This document shows, one piece after another, positions 35,963 to 44,345 of a stretch of 64,000 bases of DNA. The notes beneath the pieces are model-generated. The model was not told the DNA's origin, did no database searches, and saw nothing but the letters and a program-made list of their open reading frames with translations. A program made the translations under genes and the position numbers. The DNA comes from Aestuariivita sp. GTDB lineage: Bacteria > Pseudomonadota > Alphaproteobacteria > Rhodobacterales > Rhodobacteraceae. Positions within the stretch are counted from its first letter, which is position 1. The number at the start of each line of letters is the position of its first letter. The DNA lies in contig NZ_JAAWWD010000004.1 of assembly GCF_021404545.1 (NCBI RefSeq), positions 80,179 to 144,178 of the forward strand, read 5' to 3'.

Positions 35963-37413
35963 CACACAGCATCTCCCGCCGCGATATAGGCCGTCTTGAC
36001 GGTGGTATAGAACTCGGCCGCCGCCTTGCCCTGCTCGCGCGGGCCATACGAACTGTCGCCACGCCCACCGAAGGGCACATGGTAATCCGTGCCAGCGGTG
36101 GGCAGGTTCACCATCACACAACCCGATTGCGCATGGCGGCGGAAATGGCTGGCGCGCGCCAACGAGGTCGTCACAATCCCGGAGGTCAGACCGAATTGCG
36201 TATCGTTCACGATACTCAACGCATGTTCGTACCCGTCCGCCTTGATGACCGAGGCGAGTGGCGCGAACATCTCTTCGCGGTTGATCCGCATGTCGTTGGA
36301 TGTATTCAGGAATACGCCAGGGCTCATGTAATAGCCCTGTTTGTTCAGCTCCAGCCGCGCCCCGCCGCAGACCAGTTCGGCCCCTTCGGATTTGCCAAGA
36401 TCGACATAGGTCAGGTTTTCGTCAAGCTGTTGCTGGGAGACCACCGGCCCCATCTGAACCCCGTCCTCCAGCGCGTGACCCACCTTCATGGCCCGGGCAC
36501 CCGCCACCAGTTTGTCGACAAAAGCGTCATGAATGGCGGCATGGACCACCAGGCGCGAAGAGGCCGTGCATTTTTGCCCCGAGCCTCCGAACGCCCCGCC
36601 AAGCGCCAAAGTGACCGCCAGATCCAGATCCGCGTCATCCATCACGGCCAGGGCGTTTTTGGACCCCATTTCCATCTGGACCTTGGTCAGGTTTCCGATG
36701 GCCGCGGCGGCGATTGATTTTCCGACAGGCACCGAGCCGGTGAAGCTGATCGCGTTGACCTTGGGGTTTTCGACAAGCCGTTGCCCGATGGATCGGCCCG
36801 AGCCCATCACCAAGCTGAAAAGACCCTTGGGAATGTCTTGACGGCTGATGATCTCGGTCAGGGCCACGGCCGAGGCCGGTGTGATGTTCGCGGGCTTCCA
36901 GACCACTGCGTTGCCATAACAAAGGGCCGGTGCGATCTTCCACGAAGCGGTTGCCGTCGGGAAGTTCCAGGGGCTGATGACGGCCACCACACCCACCGGT
37001 TCCCGGCGCACATCCACCTCGACGCCCGGGCGCACGGACTCGGCGTTTTCGCCCAGTTGGCGCAGGCATTCGGCGGCGTAATAGGTAAAGAACTGCCCGG
37101 CACGGTAGACCTCGCCCCGGCCCTCGGCAAAGGGTTTGCCTTCCTCTCGGGACAAGAGCGTGCCCAGCTCATCCGCGCGCGCCATCAGTTCGGTCCCGAT
37201 GGCATTCAGCACCGCTTGCTTGCGTTCGATGCCGTAGGTTGCCCAAGCCTGTTGTGCAACGCGGGCCTGATCCAGCGTCGCCTCCAACTGGTCGGCGTCG
37301 GCTTGGGCAAAGAGACCGATGATATCGCTGAGGTCGGATGGGTTGACGTTCTCAATCTCGCCTTCGCCAGTCAGCCATTCTCCTGCGATCAGGTTTTTGT
37401 GTATCTGGGTCAT
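35962..37413 (-). CDS. NAD(P)-dependent aldehyde dehydrogenase
   Basis: A 483-aa aldehyde dehydrogenase with the oxyanion-hole stretch VISPWNFP near 145, the cofactor motif SFTGSVPVGKSI near 225, the general base in VQMEMGSKN near 250 and the catalytic cysteine in GSGQKCTASSR near 285. It oxidises an aldehyde to an acid. Sequence style is close to 2-oxoglutarate-semialdehyde/succinate-semialdehyde dehydrogenases, but the substrate is not certain. First gene of a run with the M19-like protein and the BCCT carrier, and divergent from a GlxA-type regulator. Confidence 0.9.
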   Translation of the reverse strand: MTQIHKNLIAGEWLTGEGEIENVNPSDLSDIIGLFAQADADQLEATLDQARVAQQAWATYGIERKQAVLNAIGTELMARADELGTLLSREEGKPFAEGRGEVYRAGQFFTYYAAECLRQLGENAESVRPGVEVDVRREPVGVVAVISPWNFPTATASWKIAPALCYGNAVVWKPANITPASAVALTEIISRQDIPKGLFSLVMGSGRSIGQRLVENPKVNAISFTGSVPVGKSIAAAAIGNLTKVQMEMGSKNALAVMDDADLDLAVTLALGGAFGGSGQKCTASSRLVVHAAIHDAFVDKLVAGARAMKVGHALEDGVQMGPVVSQQQLDENLTYVDLGKSEGAELVCGGARLELNKQGYYMSPGVFLNTSNDMRINREEMFAPLASVIKADGYEHALSIVNDTQFGLTSGIVTTSLARASHFRRHAQSGCVMVNLPTAGTDYHVPFGGRGDSSYGPREQGKAAAEFYTTVKTAYIAAGDAV

Positions 37414-37633
37414 GATAGTGCCGCCTCGTAACTACATTCGGAGTTCGGGCGACATTGACACCTGTATCTGATTCAGACAAATTAAAACAAATGAAAGTAA
37501 CTACAGAAAAGATGAAATTTAGGGCATCTGGAGCAGGCCGCAGTGCCCCGTGGTCTTTGGTCCGCGCCCAAGCGTTGAACGTTTGCCGGGATGCTTTACC
37601 CTCGCCCTGCGACACCGCACCGCTTGAGGTGAG

Positions 37634-37659
37634 GTGCCGGGCGCATACGCGCCGGGCAC
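37634..37659 (+). promoter_or_regulatory. Hairpin in the leader of the GlxA-type regulator gene
   Basis: Arms GTGCCGGGCGC (37634-37644) and GCGCCGGGCAC (37649-37659) pair with one mismatch around a 4-nt loop, 16 bp before the start codon. It could affect translation of the regulator or be an operator; no T run follows. Confidence 0.35.
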
Positions 37660-37675
37660 AGACAGGGAGGGGACC

Positions 37676-38707
37676 ATGAACAGACCGACCGTCCAGCCGA
37701 TTGAGGTCGGCATTCTGATCTTTCCTGGATTTCCGATGTCCTGCCTGACCTCCTGTATCGAGCCGCTGCGCGCTGCGAATGAGATCACCGGTACGGATGC
37801 GTTCCGCTGGGCCGTTGTCAGTGAGACGCCAGATCCGGTGGCGGCATCGGCCGGTGTAAGCTTTTCGCCGGATATGACGCTGGCGGAGGTCAAATCGCTC
37901 GACTTTCTGTTCTTTGCGTCCAGCCCGGCAGGCCGGTTCGAGGCCCCTGCGGTCGCAGGCGCGGCGCTACAGCGGGTTCTGCGCAACAATGGCAGGTTGG
38001 GGGCATTCAGCGCGGGTATCTTTCCCTTGGCTGCGACAGGTCTGACCGGCACCCATCCGGTGTCGCTGCACTGGTGTTACGAGCGGGCCTTCCGCACCAC
38101 GTTTCCCGACATTCCGACCCAGGATTCGCTGATCTGTGACGCGGGGCCCTTTGTGACGGCCTCCGGTGCCTCTGCGGTGTTCGATCTGATGCTCGATCTG
38201 ATCGAGACCCGTGTGGGCGGCGATGTCATGACCGAGGTCGCCTGCTGGTTCCAGCATCCGGTCGTGCGCGGGTCGGCAATCACGCAGAAAATTCCTGCCT
38301 ATTCGACGGCCAAAAGCGCGGATCTGCTGCCAAAGCAGTTGGAAAAGGCGATCCGTCTGTTTGCGGCAAATATCGACGCGCCACTGCGGGTCGGTGATAT
38401 CGCGGATCAGGTCGGATTGTCATCGCGCACGCTTGAACGGCGTTTCAAGCGCGCCCTGGGCCAATCGCCGATGCAGTACTTTCGGACCATGCGGATGAAG
38501 CAGGCACGCCAGCTCGTGCTTTATTCCAACACCTCGATCGGCGAGATTGCCCAGCTTGTCGGGTACGCAGCCCCTGGTGTCTTCAGTCGCCATTATCGGG
38601 ACAGCTTCGGCGTCAGTCCGGCCATGGACCGCAACAGCAAGACATCGCTGCGCATCGGCGATGGCGATTTTCTGCCCCCCGAACTCAGCCTTGGCCAGGT
38701 GCTTTAG
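37676..38707 (+). CDS. GlxA-family AraC-type regulator
   Basis: A 343-aa regulator starting at ATG 37676 after GGGAGGGG. The N-terminal half is a DJ-1/PfpI-like ligand-binding domain (VGILIFPGFPMSCLTSCIEPLRAAN), and the C-terminal AraC domain has both helix-turn-helix units (VGDIADQVGLSSRTLERRFK; SIGEIAQLVGYAAPGVFSRHYRDSFG). This is the family of GbdR and CdhR, which sense glycine betaine/dimethylglycine and carnitine. It is divergent from the aldehyde dehydrogenase-M19-BCCT run and probably activates it. Confidence 0.9.
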   Translation: MNRPTVQPIEVGILIFPGFPMSCLTSCIEPLRAANEITGTDAFRWAVVSETPDPVAASAGVSFSPDMTLAEVKSLDFLFFASSPAGRFEAPAVAGAALQRVLRNNGRLGAFSAGIFPLAATGLTGTHPVSLHWCYERAFRTTFPDIPTQDSLICDAGPFVTASGASAVFDLMLDLIETRVGGDVMTEVACWFQHPVVRGSAITQKIPAYSTAKSADLLPKQLEKAIRLFAANIDAPLRVGDIADQVGLSSRTLERRFKRALGQSPMQYFRTMRMKQARQLVLYSNTSIGEIAQLVGYAAPGVFSRHYRDSFGVSPAMDRNSKTSLRIGDGDFLPPELSLGQVL

Positions 38708-39011
38708 CGGCGCCCCGCGATGCGAGGCTTGGCCGCTGAACGTTCGGCCCCCGATCGGATACAACGGCACCGCGCCGGGTCCATGCAGTAATCAGCGCGT
38801 GTCTATCGGCATGGATCCAATTGAGACAGATCGCACCAGCAGGCAGCCCGCAACCCGATATGATCGCGACCATCGTTTTCGCGGAGTGGCAAGACAGTCC
38901 ATCATTTCAGAAATTACGAAATTTGATTAATAAATTTGCGTTTGGCTTAAATCTTGCCCGGACGTATGACCGGTGTGACAGTGCAAGTCAAACAGAGAAG
39001 GTGACACTGAA
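38708..39011. other. Intergenic stretch with AT-rich dyad
   Basis: No gene is seen. The AT-rich segment 38905-38945 includes AAATTTGATTAATAAATTT at 38919-38937, nearly palindromic, about 75 bp before the RidA gene. It is a likely promoter or operator region for that gene, but no consensus could be assigned. Confidence 0.35.
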
Positions 39012-39371
39012 ATGCCAACCACACTCACCAAGACCGGCGGGTCCGCCCGGTTCTCAGCGATTGCCGCGCATGGAGGGCAGATCCATCTGGCGGGTCAGGT
39101 CTCGCAGCTAAAAGATGCCGATATCGTCGAGCAATCCCGCGATGTGTTTTCCAAGGTGGATGCGTTGCTGGCGCAAGCCGGGTCGCGCAAAGACGACATC
39201 ATCTCGGTGCAGGTCTGGCTGACCGATATCGCCGACTATGATGGGATGAACAGCGCCTGGGACGACTGGGTGCGCAACATTACGCCGCCCACCCGCGTCT
39301 GCGTAGAGGCGCGGCTGGCCAAGCCGCACTATAAGGTCGAAGTGCTTGTTATCGCGGCGGCAGAGGGCTGA
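39012..39371 (+). CDS. RidA-family protein (YoaB-like)
   Basis: A 119-aa RidA-superfamily protein, start ATG 39012 with AGAAGG upstream. Blocks HGGQIHLAGQVSQLKDADI, a DDIISVQVWLTDIADYDGMN segment and PTRVCVEARLAKPHYKVEV are family-typical, including the arginine near residue 99. It is not closely similar to the RidA protein at 28040-28543. It follows the betaine-type regulator and may deal with imines from that pathway, or act generally. Confidence 0.88.
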   Translation: MPTTLTKTGGSARFSAIAAHGGQIHLAGQVSQLKDADIVEQSRDVFSKVDALLAQAGSRKDDIISVQVWLTDIADYDGMNSAWDDWVRNITPPTRVCVEARLAKPHYKVEVLVIAAAEG

Positions 39372-39827
39372 CCCAACCGCACGCGATCCGCTCAAACGCC
39401 TCTCGGTGGCCAGTGGAAACCTGGCCCCTGAGTTCCCTATGCGCCACCGTGCCGCGCGGGCCGTGATCCGCTTGCATGAGTGCGGCCTAAGGCTGACCCG
39501 ACGGATACTGGCAGCTCAAAATCAAACCCGCGATTTATGACAAGCCCGCCTGACCCGTTTGAACTCAGGGTCTCGGATCTGGGGCTGGCTGTCGGTGAAA
39601 CCGTGGGCTGTCCTGTCCGACCGTTGAAATCCCGCTCCGGTACGGGCCATTTGCCCCTTTTCCAGCTGACTTTCTGATGCCAACGGCTTGTCCCACAGAA
39701 GGGGTTGGGCCGGGTTGGATTGGCGCTCTCCGCACCAATCGGCGATACCTCGTTTAAAATCTCTCGGAACAAGGAGCGGCCCTGCTGCGTTGATCGGGTG
39801 AACACTCACCTACGAAAGGAGCCCGTC
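39372..39827. other. Intergenic stretch before the stress-type genes
   Basis: No gene is supported. A 6-bp hairpin (GGCCAG/CTGGCC, 39408-39426) after the RidA stop may be a weak terminator. The right end carries the EcfG-type promoter listed separately. The middle shows nothing recognisable. Confidence 0.4.
39766..39791 (+). promoter_or_regulatory. EcfG (general stress sigma)-type promoter
   Basis: GGAAC at 39766-39770 and CGTT at 39788-39791 are separated by exactly 17 bp, matching the alphaproteobacterial EcfG consensus GGAAC-N16/17-CGTT. The expected transcript start would give a leader of about 30 nt to the ATG at 39828. The genes behind it are of general-stress type. Confidence 0.6.
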
Positions 39828-40160
39828 ATGGCACGCGCCCAAACGACAAATGGCAAAACGTCGACCCCTGACACAAGCGATCTTGCGGCCCAGATCGAGA
39901 CGCTCAAGACCGACCTGGCAAATCTCACCTCGATGATTGGCGAGATCGGCACAGCGCAGAGCGAGCGGGCCAAGGGTGCGATCCAGGACAAGCTGGAAGG
40001 CGCGCGCGAGACCGGAGCAGCCCGCGTCGCGGACGCCAAGGATCAGGCGGCCAAGCTCGGTGCCGAAGCCAATGATTTCGTGGTCCGTCAACCGGCTACG
40101 GCCCTGGGCATCGCTGCCGGGATTGGCTTTCTGATCGGCATGCTGGGCGCAAGGAGATAA
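39828..40160 (+). CDS. ElaB/YqjD/DUF883-like membrane-anchored protein
   Basis: A 110-aa protein starting at ATG 39828 after AAAGGAG. A long, charged, probably helical or coiled-coil region (residues 15-80, including LAAQIETLKTDLANLTSMIG and an EGARETGAARVADAKDQAA segment) is followed by one C-terminal membrane helix (ATALGIAAGIGFLIGMLGARR). This is the layout of ElaB/YqjD proteins, which bind ribosomes at the inner membrane in stationary phase in E. coli. One base separates it from the next membrane protein gene. Confidence 0.8.
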   Translation: MARAQTTNGKTSTPDTSDLAAQIETLKTDLANLTSMIGEIGTAQSERAKGAIQDKLEGARETGAARVADAKDQAAKLGAEANDFVVRQPATALGIAAGIGFLIGMLGARR

Positions 40161-40161
40161 G

Positions 40162-40512
40162 ATGTTGCGCAGTCTCAAAGACGCCTCTGCCCGTGTCGGC
40201 CGACGTGCGGCCTTGGGCACCTGCGCGTCGCTCTCGATACTTGTCGGGCTTGGCTTCCTGACGACGGCCCTTTGGATTTATCTGTCTCAGGTTCTGGGGA
40301 CATTGCACGCGGCCGGACTGATCGGGCTGATCTATCTAGGGATCGGCCTGATCCTGCTGGGCGTGCTCTCCGCCTCAGGCAAAACGCAGGGCGAGCGCAC
40401 CATCGCAGAGACCCCGCAGACGGAACCGAATGCCGCTGCGGCCCCCTTGGTCGAGGCCTTTCTCTACGGTCTTAAGGCGGGCTCCCAGGCGTCCAGGGCG
40501 CGCACCGGCTAG
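40162..40512 (+). CDS. Phage-holin-fold small membrane protein
   Basis: A 116-aa protein with two hydrophobic helices (ALGTCASLSILVGLGFLTTALWIYL and AAGLIGLIYLGIGLILLGVLSA) separated by a short loop, like the 'phage holin family' proteins that regularly accompany ElaB/YqjD genes in alphaproteobacteria. It is not part of a phage. The start is 1 bp after the previous stop. Likely a stress-induced envelope protein; role unknown. Confidence 0.75.
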   Translation: MLRSLKDASARVGRRAALGTCASLSILVGLGFLTTALWIYLSQVLGTLHAAGLIGLIYLGIGLILLGVLSASGKTQGERTIAETPQTEPNAAAAPLVEAFLYGLKAGSQASRARTG

Positions 40513-40821
40513 GGCAGTCGATCCGCAAGGGTAAGGGATCCTGCGCGATGTCGGATGGGCCTCGCGCAGGACCGCCCCCGCGACAGGTCGAGGGCGTCTG
40601 CGCCTGGCGCACTGGCCAGGCAGCGCGTGATCTTGCGAGATGCGGGTTCATTCCTTGTTTGGCACGACCATGGGTCGAACTCTCTGGCGTGAACCGCGCT
40701 CATCATCTCAGCGGAGATCCCCAGGTCCGGTCCGCCGGGCGTTCCCTTTCTCAGCCAAGTTGCGATAGAACAAGGCCCGGACCCTTGGCATATGCCATCG
40801 TAACTGGGCAGGAGGCATGAC
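40513..40821. other. Intergenic stretch with long hairpin
   Basis: A perfect 10-bp inverted repeat (TCCTGCGCGA at 40539-40548, TCGCGCAGGA at 40562-40571) lies 27 bp after the holin-fold gene and may end its transcript, although no T run follows. No clear promoter for the PRC-barrel gene is visible; AGGAGG lies before its start. Confidence 0.45.
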
Positions 40822-41526
40822 ATGCTACGTTCACTTGACGATCTGACCCGCTTTACCGCTGTCGCGGCGGACGCATCCTTTCCAATCAAGGACGTCTTCT
40901 TTTCACTTTCTGACCGAACCCTGGTCTATTTGCTGGTCGACACCGGATCTTGGTTCGACAGCGACACGGTTCTGGTCTCTGCCGGTTTGATATCGGACGT
41001 GTCGACGGATGCACGCACGCTCACCCTGGACACGGACGAGAGCCAGATCAGGGCGGCCCCCGAATGGCATGAAGAGCATGCGTCTTTGCTGTCAGCGATG
41101 CCGCCCATCGTGGTCGGCCCGTTCGGCAATACCATTTCGCCCGCTATGATGGTGGCCATCGCCAGCGCTTCGATGGAGTCTGAGCCTGCCGATACGACAT
41201 TGACGCAAACCCTTGAACACTATGGCAAGATCAAGGGTATGGATGTGTTTGGAAGTGACAATCAGCTTGGCACCCTGGTGGATCTGCTTGTGGATTTCGA
41301 GACGCGCAAGATCACTCATCTGGTGATCGACAATGGCAAGGTCCTTGCTGGTCGGCAGCTTTTGGTTCCGATCGAAAAGCTGAGATATCAGGCAGAACAG
41401 GGCACACATCTGGTCCTCGCTCTGACCTCAAGCGAGCTGGAAGACGCACCGCAGATCGAAACAGCCGACCGGCTCGACCGCAACTGGATTGACGTCCTGC
41501 GCACCTATTACCGGCTGCCGACCTGA
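40822..41526 (+). CDS. PRC-barrel domain protein
   Basis: A 234-aa protein with two PRC-barrel-like halves. The second is clearest (LEHYGKIKGMDVFGSDNQLGTLVDLLVDFETRKITHLVID), and the first covers about residues 15-75. PRC-barrel proteins occur in photosynthetic reaction centres, RNA processing and soil/stress-related proteins. The start is ATG 40822 with AGGAGG 6 nt upstream. It stands next to the ElaB/holin pair and is probably part of a stress response; molecular role unknown. Confidence 0.8.
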   Translation: MLRSLDDLTRFTAVAADASFPIKDVFFSLSDRTLVYLLVDTGSWFDSDTVLVSAGLISDVSTDARTLTLDTDESQIRAAPEWHEEHASLLSAMPPIVVGPFGNTISPAMMVAIASASMESEPADTTLTQTLEHYGKIKGMDVFGSDNQLGTLVDLLVDFETRKITHLVIDNGKVLAGRQLLVPIEKLRYQAEQGTHLVLALTSSELEDAPQIETADRLDRNWIDVLRTYYRLPT

Positions 41527-41738
41527 TTGTCTGGGCGGCAGGCCGGGCCGGATCTGACGCGTTGCCTTCAAGACGGGTGGCAGGGCAAATCTTGTCCCTG
41601 GGCGCTCTGTCCTGCGGCAAACGCTTATGTGCCTTGCCCTTGAGCCGGGCTTGCATCGCCTGTGGGCCGCGCCAGCCATCGAACGCAGCGCGGACATGGT
41701 CCTTTGGTGGGTCTTTGGACCCGGTGCGACGGTAGGGG

Positions 41739-42638
41739 TCACACGACAGCAGCGGCCTCATCGGCGAAGATGTTGCGCAGCCATTCTCGAAACATCTCGA
41801 CCTCCGGTCGGTGCAGGCGCTGTGATTTCCCACGGATCAGGTAATGTGACTGATGGAAGGGTACAGGGTCGCCGACGATCGCGACACCGGCGCCCGCGGC
41901 AACCGCACTCTGTGCAAACCGCGCTTGAATCGCCGCGTGTCCACCCCCCGCTGCGACCAGTGCGATGGCAACCGTCGTTGTATCCACGATCAAGGCCGAC
42001 TTGGAGATGGGCACCCCCACCCCCTGCGCTGACAGATACCGGTGCCACATATCCTCGTAGCCCAGAATGTGGAGGAGCGGCACGGTCGCAAAGTCGGGGC
42101 TGTCCACGGTGATGACCGGGCCTTTGCTGGACTGGATGGGCACGATTGCTTCGGTCGAGATCTGTTCGACTTCAAGCCCGGGCCAGTGACCGACCCCTTG
42201 CCGAACATCGACATCCACATCCTCGTCTGAAATCGACGTGGCCCAGATGGTCGAGATCAGGCGCACGCTGATCCCCGGGTGAGCGGCGGTAAACCGTGGC
42301 AGGCGGGGGGCCAGCCACAACGCGGCCGTCGAAATCGGGGCCCGCACCGTGATCGTCTGGCGCGCCACCGGTCCGAACAAGCTGGTTGTCGCCAGGTCGA
42401 TATTCGTCAACGCCTCGGTTACGGATTGCAAATAGGCCTGCCCCATCGCGCTGAGCGATAAATGACGCGCGCGGCGCACGAACAACTGACAGCCCAGCGT
42501 GGCTTCGAGTGACTTGATATGCAGGCTGATCGCGGTTTGGGTCAGACCAAGCTCGCGCCCGGCCTGGGTAAAGCTCAGCAGCCGCGCGGCGGCCTCGAAA
42601 CTGCGCAGCCAGGTCAGGTTCGGGGCGCGTGGTTGCAT
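41739..42638 (-). CDS. LysR-family transcriptional regulator (GcvA-like)
   Basis: A 299-aa LysR protein starting at ATG 42638 (MQPRAPNLTWLRSFEAAARLL). The helix-turn-helix is LSFTQAGRELGLTQTAISLHIKSLEATLG. It is divergent from the cupin-dehydrogenase pair across 122 bp and most likely regulates it. An earlier in-frame start would extend into that promoter region and is less likely. Confidence 0.9.
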   Translation of the reverse strand: MQPRAPNLTWLRSFEAAARLLSFTQAGRELGLTQTAISLHIKSLEATLGCQLFVRRARHLSLSAMGQAYLQSVTEALTNIDLATTSLFGPVARQTITVRAPISTAALWLAPRLPRFTAAHPGISVRLISTIWATSISDEDVDVDVRQGVGHWPGLEVEQISTEAIVPIQSSKGPVITVDSPDFATVPLLHILGYEDMWHRYLSAQGVGVPISKSALIVDTTTVAIALVAAGGGHAAIQARFAQSAVAAGAGVAIVGDPVPFHQSHYLIRGKSQRLHRPEVEMFREWLRNIFADEAAAVV

Positions 42639-42760
42639 GTCTAGCACCAAAAAATTTTGCAGATAAAGCGGATTATTATTCGTTTCTCTTTTGCGTTCAA
42701 CCAATCAAGTATCGCCTGAAATTCATGTCAGCGATGGCCATCGCAGAGGGAGGAAATGAC

Positions 42761-43219
42761 ATGCCTGCACCCCCGGTTGAGGCCGAGGTTTTTGTCGTTG
42801 ATGCCGCGGCAAACGACAATCGCGCCGGTTCTTTCGCAGCTTCGCGATATGTCGTCCATGCGGATGACCAGCCAATCGAAGGGGGCTTCGGTCCACAATA
42901 TGGCGGTGTAACCTGGCGCACCTTGATCTGTCGGGACCGGATGGCCTCTTCCGAACTGGTTTTGGGTGTCGCACAAATCCCCGCAGGCGGACTGCTGGCG
43001 GCGCATCGGCACCCCCCGGCCGAGTTCTATTTCGTTCTTTCCGGTTCGGGCGTGGTGACTATCGACGGCGCGGCCCATCCGGTCATCCGCAGTTCGACCG
43101 TCTACATTCCCGGCAATGCGGAACACAGCTTTGCCGCCGGTCCGGACGGCGTATCCTTTGCCTATGGTTTTGCCATGCATGCCTTTGGTGAGGTCGAATA
43201 CACGTTTTCCGAAGAGTAG
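42761..43219 (+). CDS. Cupin-domain protein
   Basis: A 152-aa single-cupin protein, start ATG 42761 after GGGAGGAAATGAC. The metal-binding cupin motif 1 is AHRHPPAEFYFVLSGSG, with two His and one Glu, and motif 2 is YIPGNAEHSF with the third His, so a bound metal is expected. Cupins of this size include isomerases, dioxygenases and DMSP lyases (DddQ/DddW). The extra Tyr/His residues that would single out a DMSP lyase could not be confirmed. Probably co-transcribed with the dehydrogenase 61 bp downstream. Confidence 0.8.
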   Translation: MPAPPVEAEVFVVDAAANDNRAGSFAASRYVVHADDQPIEGGFGPQYGGVTWRTLICRDRMASSELVLGVAQIPAGGLLAAHRHPPAEFYFVLSGSGVVTIDGAAHPVIRSSTVYIPGNAEHSFAAGPDGVSFAYGFAMHAFGEVEYTFSEE

Positions 43220-43280
43220 CGGGCCTGGGAATGCCCGCCGTCTGCCCGTGAGATCGCGGTGCCTAGCAAAGGAGCAAGAT

Positions 43281-44252
43281 ATGAAGATCGGATTTATCGG
43301 ACTTGGCAATGTCGGTGGTAAGCTGGCTGGATCCATCCTGCGCAACGGGTTTGACCTGACAGTGCGCGATCTCAACGAGGAGCTGGTAGGGGCGTTCGTT
43401 GCGCGCGGGGCGGGCCGCGCCGACAGCCCAAAGGAGTTGGCAGAAACCTGTGATATCGTCATCACCTGCCTGCCATCGCCGACCGCCTGTTCTGAGGTGA
43501 TGGAAGCCGAGGACGGTGTCCTGGCGGGCCTGAGCAAGGGCAAGATCTGGGCCGAGATGTCCACCACCGACAAAGCCGAGGTCAAACGGATCGCAGACCG
43601 GGTGCGCGCCAAGGGGGCCGCGCCGATCGAATGCCCCGTTTCGGGCGGCTGCCACCGGGCGGCCACCGGCAATATATCGATCTTTGCCGGTTGTGACCGC
43701 GAGACGTTCGAGCGGATGTTGCCGATGCTGACGACGCTGGGCCGTCGGGTTCTGCACACTGGCGAGATCGGCTCGGCCTCGGTCTTGAAGGTGATGACGA
43801 ACTATCTGGCCACTGCCAATCTGCTGACAATCGCCGAGGCCCTGGTCACGATGAAGGCCGCCGGGATCGATCTGGCCACCACCTATGAGGCGATCACGAT
43901 CTCTTCGGGCACGTCTTTCGTCGCGGAAACCGAAGGACAGGTCATTCTGAACGGCAGCCGCGATATCTCGTTCACGATGGATCTGGTAAAAAAGGATATC
44001 GGCCTTTTTCAGAAGATCGCCGAGGACAACGGCGTCCCGTTGGAAATCAGCCCGCTGATGATCGAGATTTTCGCGGATGGCATCGCCCGCTATGGCGAAC
44101 GCGAATTGTCGCCCAACATCATCCGACGTCTTGAGGATGCAACCGGACTAGCGATTCTGGCCGACGGATTTCCCGACGAGATGACAGATGATGAACCCGA
44201 AGAGCCGGGCTATGAGGTTGTTCCGATGGCCCGACGGGCCGCACCGTCCTAG
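43281..44252 (+). CDS. Beta-hydroxyacid dehydrogenase (3-hydroxyisobutyrate dehydrogenase-like)
   Basis: A 323-aa NAD(P)-dependent dehydrogenase starting at ATG 43281 after AAAGGAG. The Rossmann motif MKIGFIGLGNVGGKLAG opens the protein, the substrate motif ECPVSGGCHRAATGN is near residue 118, and the catalytic lysine segment SVLKVMTNYLATANLL is near 172. A hydrophilic acidic tail follows residue 295. It oxidises a 3-hydroxy acid. With the cupin gene it forms a two-gene unit opposite a LysR regulator; the substrate is not indicated. Confidence 0.88.
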   Translation: MKIGFIGLGNVGGKLAGSILRNGFDLTVRDLNEELVGAFVARGAGRADSPKELAETCDIVITCLPSPTACSEVMEAEDGVLAGLSKGKIWAEMSTTDKAEVKRIADRVRAKGAAPIECPVSGGCHRAATGNISIFAGCDRETFERMLPMLTTLGRRVLHTGEIGSASVLKVMTNYLATANLLTIAEALVTMKAAGIDLATTYEAITISSGTSFVAETEGQVILNGSRDISFTMDLVKKDIGLFQKIAEDNGVPLEISPLMIEIFADGIARYGERELSPNIIRRLEDATGLAILADGFPDEMTDDEPEEPGYEVVPMARRAAPS

Positions 44253-44345
44253 AGATCGGGTCAAGCCCATCCGTGTTATCGCAGTTCTTGGGCGGTTAGA
44301 TTGGTGGCGGCCGCCTCGGCCCGGGCTTCGGCGTCCAGGCGCAGA

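Noticed and set aside
39408..39426. Hairpin after the RidA gene as a firm terminator
   Set aside because: Only a 6-bp stem and no T run; mentioned within the intergenic entry instead.
40162..40512. Holin-like gene as a sign of a prophage
   Set aside because: No lysin, portal, terminase or integrase nearby; the gene pairs with an ElaB-like gene, a common non-phage arrangement.
42761..43219. Cupin protein as a DMSP lyase (DddQ/DddW)
   Set aside because: The general cupin motif is present, but I could not confirm the extra tyrosine and histidine pattern of DMSP lyases; left as cupin.
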